Position numbers and translations under genes: made by a program
Part shown: in pieces, positions 30,581-37,890 of the stretch
Layout of the letters: each line of letters starts with the position of its first letter
Position numbering within the stretch: position 1 is the first letter of the stretch
Assembly: GCF_002914525.1 (NCBI RefSeq)
Contig: NZ_LODW01000049.1
Coordinates: forward strand, 62,001-126,000
Length of the DNA stretch: 64,000 bases
DNA from: Rhizobium hidalgonense
GTDB lineage: Bacteria > Pseudomonadota > Alphaproteobacteria > Rhizobiales > Rhizobiaceae
Reading direction: 5' to 3'
Notes under the pieces: model-generated
The model's database searches: none
What the model was told of the DNA's origin: nothing
Seen by the model: the letters and a program-made list of their open reading frames with translations, nothing else

Positions 30581-31241
30581 GTTTCGGCGCTTGGATGCGG
30601 TAACCGAGACCGCGCACCGTTTCGATCAGATCGACGCCCATTTTCTTGCGCAGGCGGCCGACAAAGACCTCGATCGTGTTGGAATCGCGGTCGAAATCCT
30701 GGTCGTACATGTGCTCGACCAGTTCGGTGCGCGAGACGACCTCGCCCATGTGATGCATGAGATAGGCAAGCAGCCGGTATTCGTGCGAGGTCAGCTTCAG
30801 CGTCGTACCATTGACCGTCGCCTTCGAGGATTTGGTATCGAGCCGCACCGGCCCGCAGATGATCTCGGATGAGGAGTGTCCCGCCGCACGCCGGATCAGC
30901 GCCCGGATGCGAGCCAGCACTTCCTCGACATGGAAAGGCTTGGTGACGTAGTCGTCGGCGCCTGCGTCGATGCCGGCGACCTTGTCGCTCCAGCGGTCGC
31001 GCGCCGTCAAGATCAGCACCGGCACGCCGCGGCCGGCGCCGCGCCATTTTTCGAGAACTGTCACCCCATCCAGTTCCGGCAGGCCGATATCGAGGATGAT
31101 GGCGTCATAGGGTTCGGTATCGCCGAGGAAGTGACCCTCCTCGCCGTCGAAGGCCTGGTCGACGACATAACCCGCCTCCTTCAGCGTGTCGGCCAGCTGC
31201 CGGTTTAGATTGACGTCGTCTTCGACTACCAGGATGCGCAT
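30570..31241 (-). CDS. feuP: OmpR/PhoP-family response regulator FeuP
   Basis: The 223-residue regulator has a receiver domain (MRILVVEDDVNL, phospho-acceptor D51 in IILDIGLPELDG, K101-type YVTKPF) and a winged-helix output domain (LKLTSHEYRLLAYLMHHMGE; NTIEVFVGRLRKKMG; ETVRGLGYRI). It is the cognate partner of FeuQ, with which it overlaps. It lies 54 nt downstream of the small feuN-like gene, so the three likely form one unit. OmpR-family regulators bind direct repeats about 10-11 bp apart, such as those seen upstream of feuN. Confidence 0.92.
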   Translation of the reverse strand: MRILVVEDDVNLNRQLADTLKEAGYVVDQAFDGEEGHFLGDTEPYDAIILDIGLPELDGVTVLEKWRGAGRGVPVLILTARDRWSDKVAGIDAGADDYVTKPFHVEEVLARIRALIRRAAGHSSSEIICGPVRLDTKSSKATVNGTTLKLTSHEYRLLAYLMHHMGEVVSRTELVEHMYDQDFDRDSNTIEVFVGRLRKKMGVDLIETVRGLGYRIQAPKHAN

Positions 31242-31295
31242 CGGTCCGCCTTCGTCCGCTTCAAATCGATCATGTTCTGAATAGACCGATTCCGA

Positions 31296-31544
31296 CTACA
31301 TCGGAACCTTTACCGTTACTTTGCGTGGACGCTGGCCGTTGCCCGACACCAGAACGGTGATGATGCAGGTATCGCCCACCGGTTGCACGGATAGGAGCTG
31401 GCCGCCTGTCTGCTCGACGACCTGGGCTGCGGCGGCGCTGCAATCGGCTGCCACGCGCAGGACGAGGGTGCCCGCGCCGTCTGGCGAGGGCGCCGATACC
31501 ACCAGTGCGGCGGCCAGTGCTGCGACGCTCAGAGAAAAGGCCAT
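31296..31544 (-). CDS. feuN: Small exported FeuN-like protein, candidate inhibitor of FeuQ
   Basis: This 82-residue product has an N-terminal hydrophobic stretch (SLSVAALAAALVVSAPS) that fits a signal peptide, although the n-region lacks the usual Lys/Arg. A mature part of about 60 residues has two cysteines (C35, C60) that could form a periplasmic disulfide, and a basic C-terminus. The frame is closed by a stop two codons before the ATG, so no longer start exists. In S. meliloti a small periplasmic protein, FeuN, is encoded just upstream of feuPQ and restrains FeuQ. Position, size and export signal match; homology itself is inferred. Confidence 0.72.
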   Translation of the reverse strand: MAFSLSVAALAAALVVSAPSPDGAGTLVLRVAADCSAAAAQVVEQTGGQLLSVQPVGDTCIITVLVSGNGQRPRKVTVKVPM

Positions 31545-31601
31545 GTGCTATGCTTTCAAGGGTAATGCCAACGTGCTGCGAATATGTACTCACACGACCT
31601 G

Positions 31602-31628
31602 AATGGCAAATGAATGCACTGTAATGCA
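31602..31628 (-). promoter_or_regulatory. Phased direct repeats upstream of feuN
   Basis: AATGGCA (31602), AATGCA (31613) and AATGCA (31623) are spaced 10-11 bp apart, 58-84 bp before the feuN start. Helically phased direct repeats are the normal binding mode of OmpR-family regulators, so autoregulation by FeuP is a reasonable inference. The repeats are short and could be chance. Confidence 0.35.
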
Positions 31629-31951
31629 GGGCATTTAGAACCATTCTCGACTGTTGGCGGCAGCCGGCGTCAGCGGCTGAAAACCGCTGCCGCGGCACGC
31701 TTCGGCTGCCTTTCCGTTCATCGGAAAATGGCGTTCCGCCTTTGGATTAACGAGGTTCTTCATCCTCTTCCCACGAAGGCAGGCGCAGGCCGAGCCGACC
31801 CCATCCAGCCGATCCCATGACGGTCGTCTTCGAATCGGCAGCACCGTTTTGTTTGCCACGTTTCAGCTGCCGGTATCGGCCCGACTTTCCTGCGCTTGAC
31901 TTGAAATTACCACTCTATCTTTTCGCCCTTAGCGGGAAAAATGCAGGCCGC

Positions 31952-31960
31952 GGGGGGGGG
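31952..31960. repeat. Run of nine G
   Basis: A G9 homopolymer, flanked by C on both sides, lies 82 bp before the MFS start. It is the longest single-base run I noticed. Slippage here would alter promoter or leader length but no coding frame. Confidence 0.6.
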
Positions 31961-32041
31961 CGAATTGCGATCGCGGCTTTGACCGGCCGATTGAAACTGT
32001 TATGTCCTTGTGGCTCCCGCATTCAGGCCATTTCAGCACCC

Positions 32042-33265
32042 ATGCTAAATTCCTTTCGCTTTCGCTCGGCGCAGACGGTCACAGTGCTTGCCGTCACCCA
32101 GCTGATCGGCTGGGGCACGACCTTCGACATGCTCGGCGTCATGGGCCGCGTCGTAGCGCCCGCTCTCGGCTTGGCGAATGAGGTGGTGTTTGCCGGGCTG
32201 ACAATCATGATGATGGTCAGCGCCATCGTTGGTCCGGCGACCGGCCGCTGGCTCGGCCGCTACGGTGCCGCCCGGGTGCTTTCGGCCGCCTCGCTGACCT
32301 TTGCGCTTGGCTTGCTCCTGCTTGCCGCCGCAAACGGCATCGTGCTCTATGCCAGCGCCTGGGTGGTCATCGGCATCGGGGGCGCATTTGGCCTTTCGGC
32401 ACCGGCCTATACCGCCGTCGTCGAGCGCGAAGGGGAAAACGGCAAACGCGTCATCGCCATTCTTATGCTGTTCACCGGGCTTTCGAGCGCCATCTTCTGG
32501 CCGATCCTCAGCCTGCTCAACGAGACGCTCGGCTGGCGCCTGACCTTTCTCGTCTGCGCGGCGCTGCAATTCTTCGTCTGCCTGCCGCTGCATCTTTTCG
32601 CCTTGCCGAAACCGATCGTCACGCAGATCGCAGGCGGCGCGGCAGACATTGCCCCGGTGCCGCTCACCGCGGCGGCGCGGCGCAAAGCCTTCCTGCTGAT
32701 TGCCGCGGCGACGACGATCTCGACCTTTATCACCTTCGGTATTTCGCCATCGCTGCTCGAAATCTTCCGCCAGTCCGGCGCCTCGCCAGCCTTTGCATTG
32801 CAGCTTGGCTCGGCGCGCGGCGTGCTCGGCATCTCGGCACGTTTCCTCGACATGCTGCTCGGCCGCCGCGGCAACTCCATGCTCAGCGCGGCCATGGGCA
32901 TCGGCCTGATGATGATCAGTTTCCTGATCATGCTGGTCGCCAGTCAATCCGCACCGCTGCTTGTCACCTTCATCCTGCTTTACGGTTTCGGCGCCGGCGT
33001 CATGACCGTCGCCCGCGCGCTTCTGCCGCTGGCGCTGTTTTCGCCTGCCGAATACGGCCTGCAATCGGCCCGGCTGTCGCTGCCGCAAAACCTCGCCAAC
33101 GCCATCGCCCCGGTCCTCTTCACCGCCATTCTCGACCGCGCCGGCACCGGGCCGGCGCTCGTCGCCTGCGCCGCTTTTGCGGCTTTGGCACTGGCCTTCG
33201 TGCTGATGCTGATGGCGCTGGTGCGCGGCGCCCACGCGTCACAGCCGAGCCCCGTCGCATCGTGA
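32042..33265 (+). CDS. Major facilitator superfamily transporter
   Basis: The 407-residue protein has 12 predicted membrane helices in two halves, with the MFS loop between helices 2 and 3 visible as GPATGRWLGRYGAARVLS. A central cytoplasmic loop lies at about 190-215. I start at the ATG at 32042 (MLNSFRFRSAQTVTVLAV), which begins just before helix 1; upstream codons in the same frame are not membrane-like. It looks like an exporter or metabolite carrier of unknown substrate. No regulator is adjacent. Confidence 0.88.
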   Translation: MLNSFRFRSAQTVTVLAVTQLIGWGTTFDMLGVMGRVVAPALGLANEVVFAGLTIMMMVSAIVGPATGRWLGRYGAARVLSAASLTFALGLLLLAAANGIVLYASAWVVIGIGGAFGLSAPAYTAVVEREGENGKRVIAILMLFTGLSSAIFWPILSLLNETLGWRLTFLVCAALQFFVCLPLHLFALPKPIVTQIAGGAADIAPVPLTAAARRKAFLLIAAATTISTFITFGISPSLLEIFRQSGASPAFALQLGSARGVLGISARFLDMLLGRRGNSMLSAAMGIGLMMISFLIMLVASQSAPLLVTFILLYGFGAGVMTVARALLPLALFSPAEYGLQSARLSLPQNLANAIAPVLFTAILDRAGTGPALVACAAFAALALAFVLMLMALVRGAHASQPSPVAS

Positions 33266-33430
33266 GAGCCCGGCCCGTCACGTCAGCCATTCTTAATATG
33301 TCTTGATTATCATCGACATTGGGACGAGAGCGGCTTTCCGTCCAGGCATCGCGGCTGTTGCCGCCAACTCACAACCAACGCGCAACCGCTTTTGGCGAAT
33401 CTCTTGAATCGCTTGCCACCGCTTTTTCGA

Positions 33431-33461
33431 AAGTTGAGTCCGGCGGCTCAGAAGTTGAGTC
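33431..33461. repeat. Exact 10-bp direct repeat, 21 bp apart
   Basis: AAGTTGAGTC occurs at 33431-33440 and 33452-33461. The spacing equals two helical turns, as in some regulator sites, yet the pair lies between two convergent genes (MFS and Dabb-like), where no promoter is expected. Confidence 0.55.
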
Positions 33462-33492
33462 AGCTTGGCATGGCCGCCGAATGTTTGCGAAT

Positions 33493-33798
33493 TCAAAGCG
33501 GCCGCGTCACCGCCGTGCGGCTGTCGTAATCGGCGGCGATGCGCTTTTCCCGGAGCGGCCGGACACGCTCGATCGACAGCTGATAATCGGGATGGGCCTT
33601 GTAGGCGGCAAGGGCCGCCTCGTCGTCGAATTCGCCGTAGACCACGAGATCGATCTCGGTGCCCAGTTGATCGGTCTTCACATTGGTGCCGATTTCCAAG
33701 AGCCTCGCATAAGGAATGCCGGTGAGGATCGAAAGCCCGGCCCTCACCTCTTGCAGATGTTCCTCCTGCACGGTGAAGAAGACGATATGGCGGATCAC
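33493..33798 (-). CDS. Dabb-domain (stress-responsive A/B barrel) protein
   Basis: The 101-residue protein matches the ferredoxin-like dimeric Dabb family (PF07876): MIRHIVFFTVQEEHLQEV at the start, the LEIGTNVK strand, DLVVYGEFDDEAALAAYKAH and DYQLSIERVRPLREK. Members dimerise into a barrel; some are enzymes or stress-linked proteins, most are unassigned. It is a single gene on the minus strand, 52 bp from the GH19 gene on its upstream side. Confidence 0.85.
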   Translation of the reverse strand: MIRHIVFFTVQEEHLQEVRAGLSILTGIPYARLLEIGTNVKTDQLGTEIDLVVYGEFDDEAALAAYKAHPDYQLSIERVRPLREKRIAADYDSRTAVTRPL

Positions 33799-33850
33799 GC
33801 GGAATCTCCTGTCGGATTTTATCTAGATGCCAGAGCGACCTTGGCGCGTC

Positions 33851-34543
33851 CTATCGGAGATGCGGCGCTCCAGCGGTCAGCCGGGCGATAACACGCAAGA
33901 CCCATAGCTTCAACCGCACGAGCATGCCATGCGCCGTGACGGGACGTAACGCCGCATCGAAGACCACGGCATAGGCTGCGAGCTTTTCCGCCCGGTCGGT
34001 GCCGTTGACGATGCGGCGCGCATTCACCCAGTCCTCGTTCGTCTCGCTCAGGTGATCGGCAAGTTTGTGGCCAGTAAAACTTCCCTGCAGCATACCTTCG
34101 ATCAGGATCGTCACCGCCGTATCCATCTCCATGGCCCGGTCGGGAGCGGCGACAAGGTCGATGCCGGTCAGCACGCTCATCGCCTCGTAGTTCCGCTTGT
34201 GGGTGAGTTGCACCAGGCCGCGCCCGAGCCAGCAGCAGCCATCCTCGTCCGGCCGCCAGTAGGGCGTTTTCACCCAGGAAAGCCGGCCGGCGGCAAAGGC
34301 TGTCTCGAGGATCTCGACCGCGCGGGTATCGCTTTCCGCCAGCGTCTCGCGAACCGGCTGCATCGTATAGGCGGTTTCGTGGTAGGCGGTTGCGAGGATG
34401 TAGGCGAGCCATCGCCGGTCGGCATGGGCAAAGCGCTTTTCCCAAGCGTCGAGGATCGCCGTGATGCCCACTACCTGAGGATGCGTCATCTCTCCCTTGA
34501 AGAGTTCTTGCCGCACCGCATCGAAAAAGAAACTTCGGTCCAT
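33851..34543 (-). CDS. Glycoside hydrolase family 19-fold lytic enzyme (chitinase/endolysin-like)
   Basis: The 230-residue protein contains the GH19 signatures: the catalytic-acid segment YILATAYHETAYTMQPVRE (about 47-65) and GRGLVQLTHKRNYEAMS (about 105-121), which matches the family GRGxxQLTxxxNY motif. There is no signal peptide. The start at 34543 (MDRSFFFD) has GAGGGA upstream at slightly long spacing; an ATG 12 nt further out is possible. Cytosolic GH19 proteins of this size are often phage-type endolysins that cut peptidoglycan, but no phage genes surround it. A basic, hydrophobic C-terminal helix (LKLWVLRVIARL) might bind membrane. Confidence 0.75.
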   Translation of the reverse strand: MDRSFFFDAVRQELFKGEMTHPQVVGITAILDAWEKRFAHADRRWLAYILATAYHETAYTMQPVRETLAESDTRAVEILETAFAAGRLSWVKTPYWRPDEDGCCWLGRGLVQLTHKRNYEAMSVLTGIDLVAAPDRAMEMDTAVTILIEGMLQGSFTGHKLADHLSETNEDWVNARRIVNGTDRAEKLAAYAVVFDAALRPVTAHGMLVRLKLWVLRVIARLTAGAPHLR

Positions 34544-34592
34544 GTGGACAACCATTCCCTCGCTTCCCAAAAACATCAAGGTTAAAACCGTC

Positions 34593-34624
34593 TTAATCGA
34601 TTAAAATCTATTTAATCGTTTAAA
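34593..34624. promoter_or_regulatory. Tandem AT-rich palindromes (LacI-type operator candidates)
   Basis: TTAATCGATTAA (34593-34604) is a perfect 12-bp palindrome with a central CG, and TTTAATCGTTTAAA (34611-34624) is a near-palindrome of the same design about 19 bp further on. A third partial copy, GCGTTTAAGC, follows. Central-CG palindromes of this form are typical LacI-family sites. They lie between the divergent GH19 gene and the 43-aa gene, 50 bp from the former. No LacI-family gene is in the window. Confidence 0.45.
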
Positions 34625-34713
34625 GCGTTTAAGCTACTGATTTACACGCCTTTTGTCTTGTGTAATTCATCTTCCTGCCCTGAAGCCTTGACCCCGAAAA
34701 GAGGAGACTTCCG

Positions 34714-34845
34714 ATGCAGGCGCCCGCCACTACGCAGCCCACCATTCCCCAGCATGTCGTCGACCAGATGGAAAACGAATGGCGCCAGATTCGCCCTGAA
34801 CGGGAAAATCCGCGCCCGGCCCAGCAGCCTCAACAACAACGCTGA
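34714..34845 (+). CDS. 43-aa small protein, strong ribosome site
   Basis: The ATG at 34714 is preceded by AAAGAGGAGA at ideal spacing. The frame encodes 43 residues rich in Gln, Pro, Glu and Arg with a central Trp (VVDQMENEWRQIRPE) and a poly-Gln/Pro tail, ending at TGA 34845. There is no signal or membrane segment. The composition suggests a disordered, soluble peptide. I do not recognise it. Tandem palindromes upstream may control it. Confidence 0.5.
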   Translation: MQAPATTQPTIPQHVVDQMENEWRQIRPERENPRPAQQPQQQR

Positions 34846-34973
34846 TTATACGCAAAGCGGCACCGATGTAAGATCGAGCGCCGCCCAGCGCCCGATCGAT
34901 GCCCCGGCCAGTCGATGTGGCCGGGTGAATTCCTTGCAGTGGCAATAAACCCTCCAGCGACTTGACCACCCTC

Positions 34974-35534
34974 TCATTGCATCACGGCATCGAGCCGTTT
35001 TGCCAGGGTCTGCAGCGATCGGGTGAAGACCGCTGTGTCATCAAGCGCCCGTGACAGCACCAGTGCGCCTTGAATGCCGGCAACGGCCTCCTCGGCAAGC
35101 GCCTGCGCCTCTTCCTCCGCACAGCCTGCCCGGATCAACGCCGAACGCAAGGCGGCGACCCAGCGGATGAAATAGTCGGCGACTGCCGCCGAAAATCGTT
35201 CCCGGGTCTCGTCAAGGGCGAAGGCACCGACGAGGCAGATGCGGCGGCCGGAGCGAAAATACGCGTTCACATCCGCCAACATTGCCACGATCGCCTCGCG
35301 GGTGTCGCCGTGTCTCAGCGGCCGGTAGATCGCTTGCTCGAACCAGGAATCGACATCGGCGAGCACGGCGCCCGCCATCTCCTCCTTGCCGCCGGGAAAG
35401 AAGTGATAGAGGCTGCCCTTGCCGATGCCGGTGCGTTCGGTGATGCGGCTGAGCGACGTACCCTGATAGCCGAGTTCGCGGAAGATTTCCGCCAGCAGCG
35501 GCACGATGTCGGCGCGTTCGTAGACGGTTTTCAC
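34974..35534 (-). CDS. TetR-family transcriptional regulator
   Basis: The 186-residue protein has an N-terminal TetR HTH (IFRELGYQGTSLSRITERTG, then GKGSLYHFFPGGKEEM) and a helical ligand-binding domain with TetR_C-like features (VDSWFEQAIYRPL). The start is GTG at 35534 with GGAAGG 7 nt before it. It lies 22 bp after the DUF1348 gene on the same strand, so both are probably cotranscribed and repressed through the palindrome at 36046-36063. Confidence 0.93.
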   Translation of the reverse strand: MKTVYERADIVPLLAEIFRELGYQGTSLSRITERTGIGKGSLYHFFPGGKEEMAGAVLADVDSWFEQAIYRPLRHGDTREAIVAMLADVNAYFRSGRRICLVGAFALDETRERFSAAVADYFIRWVAALRSALIRAGCAEEEAQALAEEAVAGIQGALVLSRALDDTAVFTRSLQTLAKRLDAVMQ

Positions 35535-35556
35535 CGGCGGGCCTTCCTTGCAGTGT

Positions 35557-36018
35557 TCAGAGGCCGAGTTCGCTCAGGCCGGGATGGTCGTCCGGCCGCC
35601 GGCCGAGCGGCCAGTGATACTTACGCTCCGATTCCCGGATCGGCAGGTCGTTGATGCAGGCGAAGCGGCGCTGCATCAGGCCGGCGGCGTCGAATTCCCA
35701 GTTCTCGTTGCCATAGGAACGGAACCAGTTGCCGCTGTCATCGTGCCATTCATAGGCGAAGCGCACGGCGATGCGATCATCGGTGAAGGCCCAGATCTCC
35801 TTGATCAGCCGATAGTCCAGTTCCTTCGCCCATTTGCGGGTGAGAAAGGCGACGATCTCGGCGCGGCCGTTGACGAATTCGGCGCGGTTCCGCCAGCGGC
35901 TGTCCGGCGTATAGACGAGCGACACGCGCTCGGGATCACGGCTGTTCCAGCCGTCCTCGGCAAGGCGGACTTTGCGGATCGCGGTCTCAAGGGTGAAGGG
36001 TGGGACGAGGCTGGACAT
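35557..36018 (-). CDS. DUF1348 (SnoaL/NTF2-like fold) protein
   Basis: The 153-residue protein matches the DUF1348 family: [20 protein letters not shown], the core [20 protein letters not shown], and the end [20 protein letters not shown]. The fold is a small alpha+beta barrel that often binds or converts small hydrophobic molecules; no reaction is assigned. The ATG at 36018 has CAGGAG at good spacing; an ATG 45 nt upstream overlaps the operator and is unlikely. It is the first gene of a two-gene unit with the TetR regulator. Confidence 0.9.
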   Translation of the reverse strand: MSSLVPPFTLETAIRKVRLAEDGWNSRDPERVSLVYTPDSRWRNRAEFVNGRAEIVAFLTRKWAKELDYRLIKEIWAFTDDRIAVRFAYEWHDDSGNWFRSYGNENWEFDAAGLMQRRFACINDLPIRESERKYHWPLGRRPDDHPGLSELGL

Positions 36019-36045
36019 GGGCGCTCCTGTACTGAACGGTTTTGT

Positions 36046-36063
36046 TTGTACCGATTGGTACAA
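36046..36063. promoter_or_regulatory. TetR operator candidate
   Basis: TTGTACC-GATT-GGTACAA is a perfect inverted repeat with 7-bp arms and a 4-bp spacer, 28 bp before the DUF1348 start. The geometry fits TetR-family dimers. The cognate repressor is most likely the product at 34974-35534, giving autoregulation of the DUF1348-tetR unit. Confidence 0.65.
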
Positions 36064-36123
36064 CGATTGGCAAGATGCGGGCGCAGCGTTTCGCTCTAGC
36101 GGTCGTTCAGCCAGACGGCTGCC

Positions 36124-37077
36124 TCACCCGCGGGAACGGCGCTGCAGCTCAGCGCTCTCCTGCCTCCATCGCAGTGGCAGAGCATCCGGGCGAAGCACGA
36201 TCTGTTCGGGCGTGAAACGCCACAGCCGTTCCGCCCCTTGAAAGCCTGTAATTTCGGGCGAATCCAGCAGCACCTCGGTCCTCCCCGTCATCTGCAGCAT
36301 ATCGCCGGTTTCGAAATCGACGAAGACCAGCCCGGCCTTCGGGTTGACGAGGAAATTGCCCAGCGTGTTGAAGAACCGGTTGCCGGAAAAATCGGGAATG
36401 GTCAGCCCGCCCTCGGCGCTGACCCGCACGAAACCGGCATAACCGCCGCGATGGGAGACGTCCACCTGCCGCTCGCCATCCTCGCGATCGACATAGGAGG
36501 CGACGAAGAAGGTATCGGCGCTCTCGATCATTCGCCGCGTGCGATCATCGAGGTGACCGGAATGCAGCGGCGTCATCGCTGTCGGCACATCGGGGTCGCG
36601 GACAAATTCTGAAGAGCGGGGCTGGATATATTGGGGGCAATTGCCGAAACTCTGGCCGACGCGCACACGGAAAGCGCCGGTATACGTCCTGCCGATCAGG
36701 CCGTTCAGCCGGTTGCGCCGCCGGGTCTCGAGTTGGATGCCGAGCATTGCGATCGCGTCGCCATCTTCCATGCCTGAATCCGCAGGATCGGCCGGGTCGC
36801 GCGGCAGACGGACGTCAAGAACCTCCGGCTCCGGTGAGGACATGAAACCCGGCCGCCCGGCCCGCACCGTCGCCCAGACATCGCCTTTGGCATCGACGGC
36901 GCCGAGCACTAGGAACGGCAGCATCGGAAAGAAAGCCCGATGCTGCTCCGGCATGGCCTTGCGGACGAAATTCCGTCCCGGCCCGTCCATGCGCTCGACG
37001 ACGCCGACGCTGCGCTGCATGGCGAGTTCACCCTCATGCCAAGGCGAACTCACATCCTGTCTCGTCTGCTCAAGCAT
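36124..37077 (-). CDS. Pyridoxamine 5'-phosphate oxidase-fold protein
   Basis: The 317-residue protein carries a split-barrel FMN-binding region like PNPOx-type proteins in the centre and C-terminal half (AFFPMLPFLVLGAVDAKGDV; DTFFVASYVDREDGERQVDV; NFLVNPKAGLVFVDFETGDM; LQMTGRTEVL). The N-terminal 50 residues (SPWHEGELAMQRSVGVVERM) are typical of the longer members in Rhizobiales. It probably binds a flavin; the substrate is unknown. The start at 37077 is clear from AAGGAGG upstream. It lies 60 bp from the GST gene on the same strand. Confidence 0.82.
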   Translation of the reverse strand: MLEQTRQDVSSPWHEGELAMQRSVGVVERMDGPGRNFVRKAMPEQHRAFFPMLPFLVLGAVDAKGDVWATVRAGRPGFMSSPEPEVLDVRLPRDPADPADSGMEDGDAIAMLGIQLETRRRNRLNGLIGRTYTGAFRVRVGQSFGNCPQYIQPRSSEFVRDPDVPTAMTPLHSGHLDDRTRRMIESADTFFVASYVDREDGERQVDVSHRGGYAGFVRVSAEGGLTIPDFSGNRFFNTLGNFLVNPKAGLVFVDFETGDMLQMTGRTEVLLDSPEITGFQGAERLWRFTPEQIVLRPDALPLRWRQESAELQRRSRG

Positions 37078-37137
37078 CACGAACCTCCTTACGGGCAACT
37101 TTGAGAAACCGGGACGGCGATCCCGCCCCGACGGGTT

Positions 37138-37749
37138 TTATGCGGCGAGGCCGATCTTCGTCTTGCGAAAGCCGACGAAACCCGGCAGCGCCTCGATGCG
37201 CGCAAGCCAGGCACGCACACCTGGATAGGCCGAGATATCGACATTGCCCTCCGGGGCGTTGGCGATGTAGCTGTAGAGCGCGATGTCGGCGATCACCGGT
37301 CTGTCACCGAGCAGGAAATTGCGGCCGGAGAGCTCCGCCTCGATCAGCGTGAGAATGCGATGCGCCCGGGCGATCACCTCGTCGGTGCGGAAATCGGCGC
37401 CGAAGACGGTGACCAGGCGGGCAGCACATGGTCCGTAGGCGATTTCGCCGGCTGCAACCGAGAGCCATTTCTGTATACGCGCCGCGGCCAATGCCTCTTC
37501 CGGCAGCCAGTTGGTGCGGCCATATTTGCGCGCGAGATAGACGAGGATGGCGGATGAATCGGCAATGACCGTGCCGTCATCGTCGAGAACAGGCACTTGA
37601 CCGAAGGGATTGAGCTTCAGAAATTCCGGCGCCTTGTGGGCGCCTGCCGCCAAGTCGACCTCGACCAAATCATAGGGCACGCCAAGCAGCGACAGGAACA
37701 GGTGAGCCCGGTGCGAATGGCCGGAAAGCGGGTGATGATAGAGTTTCAT
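37138..37749 (-). CDS. Glutathione S-transferase family protein
   Basis: The 203-residue protein has a thioredoxin-like N-domain ([20 protein letters not shown], then [20 protein letters not shown] with the conserved cis-Pro and Ser of the glutathione site) and an all-helical C-domain ([15 protein letters not shown]). GSTs conjugate or reduce electrophiles with glutathione. The ATG at 37749 has GAAGGAAA upstream; the longer frame start is rejected. It is divergent from a LysR gene across a gap with a clear inverted repeat, and likely in one unit with the PNPOx-fold gene downstream. Confidence 0.92.
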   Translation of the reverse strand: MKLYHHPLSGHSHRAHLFLSLLGVPYDLVEVDLAAGAHKAPEFLKLNPFGQVPVLDDDGTVIADSSAILVYLARKYGRTNWLPEEALAAARIQKWLSVAAGEIAYGPCAARLVTVFGADFRTDEVIARAHRILTLIEAELSGRNFLLGDRPVIADIALYSYIANAPEGNVDISAYPGVRAWLARIEALPGFVGFRKTKIGLAA

Positions 37750-37824
37750 GATGGTTTCCTTCGTTATTCCCGATTGGCGGGGATTGACGATGGCCGCTTC
37801 GAACCATCTGCGGGGCAATTTATT

Positions 37825-37864
37825 GCCTTCCACTTCAATGCAGTAGAATGCTAAACTGGAAGGC
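37825..37864. promoter_or_regulatory. LysR-type regulatory region between GST and LysR genes
   Basis: GCCTTCCA (37825-37832) and TGGAAGGC (37857-37864) form a perfect 8-bp inverted repeat around 24 bp that itself contains a repeated AATGC. The element sits 26 bp before the LysR start and 75 bp before the GST start, as expected for a shared LysR binding region that represses its own gene and activates the divergent one. Confidence 0.5.
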
Positions 37865-37890
37865 ATATTATCAATTTATGGAAGGATAGG

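Larger units (their letters stand above)
31545..32041. other. 497-bp intergenic region between feuN and the MFS gene
   Basis: A divergent gap with no convincing gene. It holds phased AATGCA repeats near feuN, a run of nine G at 31952-31960, and a CTTGACTTGAAA stretch near 31896 that could be part of a promoter for the MFS gene. The MFS reading frame stays open back to 31817, but that part is not transporter-like. Confidence 0.5.

Noticed and set aside
31635..31859. 74-codon minus-strand frame between feuN and the MFS gene
   Set aside because: No ribosome site, mixed composition, no conserved-looking segment.
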